A stretch of DNA of 9,777 bases from JBGTCY01 sp041748615 (GTDB lineage Bacteria; Bacteroidota; Bacteroidia; Chitinophagales; CAIOSU01). How positions within the stretch are numbered: the stretch's first letter is position 1; the number at the start of each line of letters is the position of its first letter. This document shows, one piece after another, positions 6,401 to 9,777 of this stretch. The notes beneath the pieces were generated by a model. It worked only from the letters and a program-made list of their open reading frames with translations. It had not been told where the DNA came from and did not search any database. The translations under genes and the position numbers were made by a program. The stretch is from assembly GCA_041748615.1 (NCBI GenBank), contig JBGTCY010000169.1:1-9777 (forward strand). Direction: 5' to 3'.

Positions 6401-8469
6401 GCGGTTTGAACCAAAGTATCCGCGCCAAAAGCATTGCCGGAAGTTAAGGTCACTGTGTAAACGCCCGGCAGGTTATAAGTGACCGTTGGGTTTTGCAGCG
6501 TGGAGTTTGCCGGATTTCCGCCCGGAAAAGACCAATTCCAAAAATCAGGATTCCCGATGGAAACATCCGTAAAATTTACGGCAAGTCCGGGACAACCCTC
6601 TGTCACATCTTGAGTAAATGCCGCGAAAGGTTTCGGAAGCGAATCCACTACTCTGAAAAAATCAAATGCCGCCTCAACTAAGTGCCCCACTCCCGTCAGG
6701 TCATCGGCTGTTTCCAAAATCAACCGCATGTTGGCGGTCGGGGTGATGTAATCTCTGATTCTGAAATTTCTGAATCTCCATTGATTGGTAGCGGGTGTGG
6801 TGTTCACATCAATCAATTCCAAAACAGCAGTGGTGATTCCGTTTGTGAGCCTGATTTCAAGATTGTCATCCGGAATCCCGGTTCCGCCCGCGTTAAAAAA
6901 CCAGCGGTAAAAATTCACATACGGTTCATTGTAAGTCGTCAGGTTAAAAACCGGTGAGGTGAGAATGGTGTTGCCGTTGTCCACATCATCGAAACCGACA
7001 GCGCCACCACCGTTTCCTGTCACGTAACATTCTTCACCAAAATCATTCGGCACATCCGCCCCGGGGTTTGATGGTTGTCCGTTAAAGGTCGTTCCGATTG
7101 GCACTCCGCGTTCCCACATTCCGGCTTGCGCGTTGCCGCTCACCATCCATTCAAAATCCAATACAAAATCATCATAGTATCCTTTTTCAACCGAAATAAC
7201 AACGGGACTCATTCCGGCAGCTACAGTGACATTGGTAAGCTCTGTCGTCACCCATGACCATTGCCCTCCCCACACCGTGTAATCACCTTCAAAAACATCT
7301 GCAAGAATGAAATTGCCATTCGCGTCAGCCGTTGTTTCATAGTTGTTAAAATTATTTTTAAAACGCACTTTCGCGAACGGAACACCTTGCAGAGTTTGGG
7401 CATCCCGCACAAACCCGCTCACCTGATGGCTTGGAAAAACCTGACAAACAGTTGAATTCAGCAGTTGTAATCTTCTCGGACTGTTCAGCATCACCGTTCT
7501 CATGCGTGTTTTTTGACACAACGTGAAAATGTTCATACAGGCGTCATTGGAATAATCCATATAATTCTGAACCATATCCACCGTGTTGCAGGAAACATGA
7601 TTCGGACTGCACCCGTTATTCGAAGCGTCCGATTGTGGTGTATCTGCACAATAGTCATCCGCAGTGCAACCGCCATCGCCCCAGATATGACGCAAGCCCA
7701 GCCAATGCCCCACTTCATGCGTTGCCGTTCTGCCAAGGTGAAATGGTGTTTGTACATTTCCGACCCTGCCAAAACCGGTATGCCGCACCACAATGCCATC
7801 GGTATTGGCATTTTGCGCGCCTGTCGGCATTCCTGCCAACCCGGAACCTTGCGGAAACTGCGCATATCCCAATAAACCGGAAGTACCCATATTTACGACC
7901 CAGATATTAAAATACCTGTTGGGGTCCCAAATCGTAGCGGGTTTTAAGTTGGCGTCTATCGTGGAGGTATTCGTCCATGTGGCAACCCCCAGATTCACGC
8001 GGTTGATACCCGGTTCGGCTAAAAGATTTCCATTCGGGTCCACTAAGGCGGGACAGAATTCTATTTCCACATCAGCAGCAACCGGAAGAAATGCAGCCGG
8101 TGTATTGACGGCATCAGCATTCGTCCTTCTGAAATCTTCATTCAACACATTCAACTGCGACATAACTTGCGCCTGAGAAATATTTTCATTCGTACCCAAC
8201 GCGTCTCCGTTATGAATGACATGCACAATGACCGGAATGGTGTAAACGGGAGGACGCATCAGCCACTCCGAAGTAACCTGTTCATCCATTTTCTGTTGCA
8301 GCCAGATTTCAAAATCCATCAAGGTGGGAGCATTCGGAATCTTGCCGCGCATCACACTGTCCGCGTACATGGTGCCGCACTTTTCTTCCTGCTGTGAAAA
8401 AGCAGTGTAAGAAATCAACAAAGAGAAAAGAACAGCAACATATTTTACTTTTTCAATCCGCCATTGCAT
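3466..8469 (-). CDS. Giant M43 metalloprotease with PKD, SprB repeats and T9SS sorting domain
   Basis: The product has 1667 residues. The signal peptide spans about 1-25 (VAVLFSLLISYTAFS|QQ). The M43 catalytic domain, about 76-345, has zinc motif HEVGHWLGLRH (251-261, catalytic Glu 252) and Met-turn Met 304 in QNYMDYS. It is followed by a carboxypeptidase-regulatory-like beta domain (about 348-428), a jelly-roll/MAM-like module (about 431-609), PKD domains 1 and 2 (about 615-693 and 698-777, each with EGCPG and FPGGNPA), a second jelly-roll module (about 786-967), PKD 3 (about 977-1056), seven SprB-type repeats (about 1060-1575) and a type A T9SS domain (about 1588-1667, VYPNPNDG and GVYLLRL). 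The protein should be secreted by T9SS and act on extracellular protein. The PKD/SprB tail probably serves as a stalk or in binding. It appears to be the first gene of a two-gene operon. ATG 8469 follows an A-rich leader without Shine-Dalgarno. There is no frameshift and the catalytic residues are intact. Confidence 0.93.
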   Translation of the reverse strand: MQWRIEKVKYVAVLFSLLISYTAFSQQEEKCGTMYADSVMRGKIPNAPTLMDFEIWLQQKMDEQVTSEWLMRPPVYTIPVIVHVIHNGDALGTNENISQAQVMSQLNVLNEDFRRTNADAVNTPAAFLPVAADVEIEFCPALVDPNGNLLAEPGINRVNLGVATWTNTSTIDANLKPATIWDPNRYFNIWVVNMGTSGLLGYAQFPQGSGLAGMPTGAQNANTDGIVVRHTGFGRVGNVQTPFHLGRTATHEVGHWLGLRHIWGDGGCTADDYCADTPQSDASNNGCSPNHVSCNTVDMVQNYMDYSNDACMNIFTLCQKTRMRTVMLNSPRRLQLLNSTVCQVFPSHQVSGFVRDAQTLQGVPFAKVRFKNNFNNYETTADANGNFILADVFEGDYTVWGGQWSWVTTELTNVTVAAGMSPVVISVEKGYYDDFVLDFEWMVSGNAQAGMWERGVPIGTTFNGQPSNPGADVPNDFGEECYVTGNGGGAVGFDDVDNGNTILTSPVFNLTTYNEPYVNFYRWFFNAGGTGIPDDNLEIRLTNGITTAVLELIDVNTTPATNQWRFRNFRIRDYITPTANMRLILETADDLTGVGHLVEAAFDFFRVVDSLPKPFAAFTQDVTEGCPGLAVNFTDVSIGNPDFWNWSFPGGNPANSTLQNPTVTYNLPGVYTVTLTSGNAFGADTLVQTALITVQDYLPDFTANVMEGCPGLTINFSGESNCQPLAWAWSFPGGNPAVSNLQNPAVEYAAPGLYDVTLTITGSNGNHVVAKNGFINISNGLPVTVFYEDFESNSFATNGWTIQNPDNGITWNLFNVGGTLDGTRAAGINLFNYPATGQRDGLIARSLDLTTTGSTSLTFYHAHRRSSTAIRDSLLIYVSTDGGVTYPDKVFARAEDGTGSFATNTTTAVNFVPASTVDWCYGGTLGASCFTVNLSAYDGYPDVRLKFESFNSQGNNLYLDNISVSGECINPFLPPLATFNSSQSFGCVPHMVSFSDNSTENPHQWEWQFPGGTPAFSAQQNPVVMYETPGVYDVTLKVFNAFGADSATYTGYVEVFESPGVDITGSDVTCFGGNDGNVIAVPFAGRAPYDFEWSGGELTASLNGLSSGIYYLTVVDDNGCAVSDSVIIAQPTPLISVPVALPEICGNANGRASSITFGGIPPYNYQWNNGVNDSLNQGLTAGVYTVTISDANNCSVSDSISVVEFVDTLLLVTLKKEVTCAGGNDGETAVMITGGTLPYSFNWSNGSDAEELNTLVAGNYLLTVTDVNGCSITESIEILDGYLFNIAGIVSNTDCGTNSGSIEVMVTGGQFPFSYQWNDGSSDSTLSALFEGQYALTVTDSAGCQALSIFTVNASGGPEIELAVTAVSCAGGTDGIVTVNLLSGNPDFSYSWSTGDTTASILTGAGSYSVTVNDENNCTAQSTAMVSEPAPIVLNLFTEDIICNGKVSEAWATVSGGTGSFHYLWNNQIQNDTAFVGEGWNVFQATDSAGCVAVDSILVEALPEPVISMTSTPDSAGAGNGTATAEVLSGEAPFTFQWSDLAGQQQAEATGLSAGAYSVTITDGNGCSVVKTITVGLIASLEVIGNFAPSVYPNPNDGIFLLDAGGKNLEKFVVHLYNSIGMEVMQFEISTPSNSISVDLTSFGKGVYLLRLSNADYLFTRKIIYAY
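3745..5292 (-). repeat. Seven tandem SprB-type repeats within the giant protease
   Basis: Residues about 1060-1575 hold seven units of about 72 residues. Each has the pattern of an initial TCxGGNDG-like loop, then PFxYxW and S/NG, a GxYxxTVxD strand, and an NGC close. Repeats 1-6 have paired Cys residues spaced 48-50 apart: 1070/1120, 1145/1194, 1220/1270, 1295/1344, 1369/1418 and 1443/1491. This suggests one disulphide per unit. Repeat 7 keeps only the second Cys (1567). The pattern matches SprB repeats, first noted in the gliding adhesin SprB of Flavobacterium johnsoniae. Here they probably form a surface stalk. The units are clearly diverged from one another, so this is not a recent DNA-level expansion. 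Confidence 0.85.
6139..6627 (-). repeat. Tandem duplicated PKD domains 1 and 2 of the giant protease
   Basis: Residues about 615-693 and 698-777 are close copies. Both share EGCPGL, then a W-x-W-S-FPGGNPA core, then LQNPxVxY and PGxYxVTL. A third, more distant copy (residues about 977-1056, bases 5302-5541) lies after the second jelly-roll module and keeps WEWQFPGG and QQNPVVMY. PKD domains are beta-sandwich spacers common in secreted enzymes. The first two look like an internal duplication, and the third has been separated by the inserted jelly-roll module. Confidence 0.8.
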
Positions 8470-8525
8470 AGAAGTAGTTTTAATTTTTTTTTGTTGGAAA
8501 CAGATTTTCGTTTTTTAACAGCACA

Positions 8526-8551
8526 CAAATTAATAATCCTGAAATTAACAA
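8526..8551 (-). promoter_or_regulatory. Weak promoter candidate for the protease operon
   Basis: On the minus strand, TTAATTTG (complement of 8526-8533) differs from TAnnTTTG at one base, and a TTG (complement of 8549-8551) lies 15 bp further upstream, shorter than the usual spacing. Transcription from here would give a leader of about 50 bases before ATG 8469. No better candidate is seen between the gene and the repeat. The promoter could instead lie inside or beyond repeat copy B. Confidence 0.22.
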
Positions 8552-8627
8552 TGAAAGAAAAAATCTGTTGAATGTATATTTATTGAATTGGCTGTGTAAG
8601 TTTTTGCTGTTTTGCGAAAACAAGAGT

Positions 8628-8824
8628 TCGTTCCTTTTCGAAGCAAGCCTCATCCCGCCCTTCTCCGAAGGAGAAGGTGTCCGAACTGTTTTCTCTTTCC
8701 CGGCAGAAAAAAATGTGGCTTTTCCTGTTAAATCGTAGATAGCTCGGACTCCCCTCTCTTTTGGAGAGGGGGCGGTCCGAAGGACTCCGGACACCTTCGG
8801 AGGGGTGAGGCTGAGTCGGATGCG
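8628..8824 (-). repeat. Structured Bacteroidota-type intergenic repeat, copy B (inverted)
   Basis: This is the reverse complement of the family at 489-654, 197 bp here. The same ordered blocks are present: cgcatccg at one end, the CT/GA hairpin (GAGAGGGG-type arms near 8752-8772), ctgccgggaaagaga, and ggaacga at the other end. The second hairpin is longer here, CCTTCTCC-gaa-GGAGAAGG (8659-8677). This copy also has an extra hairpin absent from copy A, TCCGAAGG (8776-8783) with CCTTCGGA (8794-8801). It lies 158 bp upstream of the giant protease start and may form part of its leader or insulate it from the upstream cargo gene. Open frames across it are translations of the repeat, not genes. Confidence 0.85.
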
Positions 8825-8983
8825 AGGAAAAATCCTTGTCTGCCGGATATTCCATAAAAGATGTGTGCATAGGAAAGCGCTTAAACGTGGGGTTATAGAA
8901 TGCAATTCACACTAGGAATTAGCCCTTTTCTAAAAAAACTACCGGAATATTATAACTTGTCTAACTAAATTCCATATTACCGT
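8825..8983. other. Intergenic stretch without recognised genes
   Basis: This is AT-rich sequence between repeat copy B and the GC-rich tandem repeat. I see no coding region, tRNA or convincing hairpin. With the neighbouring elements it is part of the 605-bp gap (8470-9074) between two minus-strand T9SS cargo genes. Confidence 0.5.
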
Positions 8984-9017
8984 CCCTCGACACCCGCCCC
9001 TCGACACCCGCCCCTCG
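8984..9017. repeat. 14-bp GC-rich tandem repeat with G-quadruplex potential
   Basis: The unit ccctcgacacccgc occurs twice in full (8984-8997 and 8998-9011) and then as a 6-bp partial copy (9012-9017). The minus strand carries G-runs of 3 or more at short spacing (GGGG-c-GGG-tgtcga-GGGG-c-GGG-tgtcga-GGG, with another GGG just outside), which fits a G3+N1-7 quadruplex pattern. It starts about 57 bp downstream of the stop of the 9075 gene, in that gene's transcribed sense. It stands out sharply from its AT-rich surroundings. Confidence 0.7.
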
Positions 9018-9074
9018 TCCCTATCAGAATAAAATGCTTTTTCCTTCAATTATTCATATACCCATCATAAATCC

Positions 9075-9777
9075 CTATCGCATCACCGCAACCCGTTTCA
9101 TCATAAATTCATTTCCTGTTTCAACTTTTAAAAAATAAATGCCCGACTGAAGCTGTTGCAGATTGAGGGTGGTATTAAATTCCGCTTCATTAAAAACCAA
9201 CTGCTGTATCACCGCTTTTCCTAAAGCGTCAAACAATGTCAAAGACATCGCTTCATGATTTTTCCTGCTCACTGTCACGCTTAAAAATTCGCGGGTGGGA
9301 TTTGGGAAAATCTTCAAATCAAAAGCATGTAATGAATTGATGCCAACGGTTCCCTGCTCATTTGCCACAGTGAAGCTCGTGGTAGTTTGGCATCCGGCAG
9401 CGTCTGTTACCGTCACGCCATAAACGCCCGCTGTTAATCCGGTGATTGAGGACGCGCTTGAACCATTGCTCCAATTGAAACTGAAAGGAGCGGTTCCGTC
9501 ATTAACAGCAACGGTGATGCTTCCTTTGCCCGCTCCCGCTGTGTCGCTGACTGCCACTCCCGTAACTCCGGGTCCGTCACCTGAAATGATAGTGCCCGTT
9601 TGTGTGGCGGTGCATTGGTTGGCATCCGTGACAGTGAGCGTATAAGAACCTTTCGCAACGCCATTGACAAACGCGGTTGTCGTTCCGTTTGACCAACTGT
9701 AAGCGAATGGCGGTGTGCCCCCGTTCACAATCGCGGTCACGATGCCGTCATTTACACCCGGGCAGGAAGCATCGGTG
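9075..9777 (-). CDS. SprB-repeat protein with T9SS sorting domain (5' truncated by window)
   Basis: The frame is open to the right edge. The codons upstream of the in-frame GTG at 9740 read TDASCPGVNDGIV, the start of a SprB repeat, so that GTG is internal and the true start lies beyond the window. The visible 234 residues are one almost complete SprB repeat (PPFAYSWSNG, GSYTLTVTDANQC), a second terminal repeat (SDTAGAGKGS, PFSFNWSNG, GVYGVTVTDAAGC), and a type A T9SS domain (IFPNPTREFLSV, SGIYFLKV, then MKRVAVMR and the TAG stop). It is therefore the C-terminus of a secreted or surface T9SS cargo protein. The catalytic or binding part is not visible, so its function cannot be named. It has the same orientation as the protease pair, but the 605-bp gap makes co-transcription doubtful. 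Confidence 0.9.
   Translation of the reverse strand, partial: TDASCPGVNDGIVTAIVNGGTPPFAYSWSNGTTTAFVNGVAKGSYTLTVTDANQCTATQTGTIISGDGPGVTGVAVSDTAGAGKGSITVAVNDGTAPFSFNWSNGSSASSITGLTAGVYGVTVTDAAGCQTTTSFTVANEQGTVGINSLHAFDLKIFPNPTREFLSVTVSRKNHEAMSLTLFDALGKAVIQQLVFNEAEFNTTLNLQQLQSGIYFLKVETGNEFMMKRVAVMR

Noticed and set aside
1884..8397. Many plus-strand open frames of 60-127 codons opposite the protease genes
   Set aside because: They are antisense shadows of two long, well-supported coding regions and show no domain pattern of their own.
489..8824. Composite transposon flanked by inverted repeats
   Set aside because: No transposase, integrase or target-site duplication is visible, and the enclosed genes are ordinary. 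It is kept only as a question about recombination.
8480..8905. Open frames on the minus strand (8480-8905 and 8580-8870)
   Set aside because: Both run through repeat copy B in two different frames, one again giving PLSKREG. The hydrophobic end of the longer one is AT-rich intergenic sequence. No family is recognisable.
8984..9017. Short CRISPR array
   Set aside because: The 14-bp units are directly adjacent, with no spacers and no cas genes nearby.
9027..9055. Terminator hairpin for the 9075 gene (GAATAA/TTATTC)
   Set aside because: It has a six-base AT-rich stem with a 17-nt loop and no proper T-run; not distinguishable from chance.
9075..9740. Complete 221-residue gene starting at GTG 9740
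   Set aside because: The frame stays open to the window end, and the upstream codons continue a SprB repeat, so this is the tail of a longer gene.

Overview
The window looks like chromosomal DNA from a member of the Bacteroidota. Three proteins end in type IX secretion system (T9SS) type A sorting domains, and SprB and Cys-containing PKD repeats are abundant. Start codons lack Shine-Dalgarno sequences, and one TAnnTTTG-type promoter box is visible. The intergenic repeats are of a kind I associate with this phylum. Genus cannot be told from the sequence alone.

Layout, left to right. (1) 55-486 (+) encodes a small four-helix membrane protein of the DUF4345 type. (2) 487-756 is intergenic. It holds a structured repeat (copy A, 489-654), a weak terminator-like hairpin (676-698) and a good -7 promoter box (726-733). 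(3) 757-1293 (+) encodes an NYN/LabA-like (DUF88) PIN-fold protein, probably an RNase. (4) An 8-bp-arm palindrome (1289-1305) covers the stop codons of two convergent genes. (5) 1301-3460 (-) and 3466-8469 (-) are a tandem pair, 5 bp apart, encoding secreted M43 (pappalysin/ulilysin-like) zinc metalloproteases of 719 and 1667 residues. The larger one carries a carboxypeptidase-regulatory-like domain, two jelly-roll (MAM/LamG-like) modules, three PKD domains and seven SprB repeats. (6) 8470-9074 is a 605-bp intergenic region. It holds copy B of the structured repeat (8628-8824, opposite orientation) and a 14-bp GC-rich tandem repeat with G-quadruplex potential (8984-9017). (7) 9075-9777 (-) is the 3' part of another SprB-repeat/T9SS protein that runs off the right edge.

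The minus-strand genes form a cluster of T9SS cargo. The two proteases are probably transcribed together from upstream of 8469, exported by Sec, passed through T9SS, and released or attached at the cell surface to cut extracellular protein. The long PKD/SprB tail of the larger enzyme suggests a surface or substrate-binding role that the compact paralogue lacks. The two plus-strand genes look like unrelated housekeeping or accessory neighbours.

I found no clear new defence or mobile system. The most interesting items are the inverted pair of structured intergenic repeats, the Cys-less terminal SprB subtype shared by two proteins, the mosaic protease pair, and the G-rich tandem repeat downstream of the third cargo gene.
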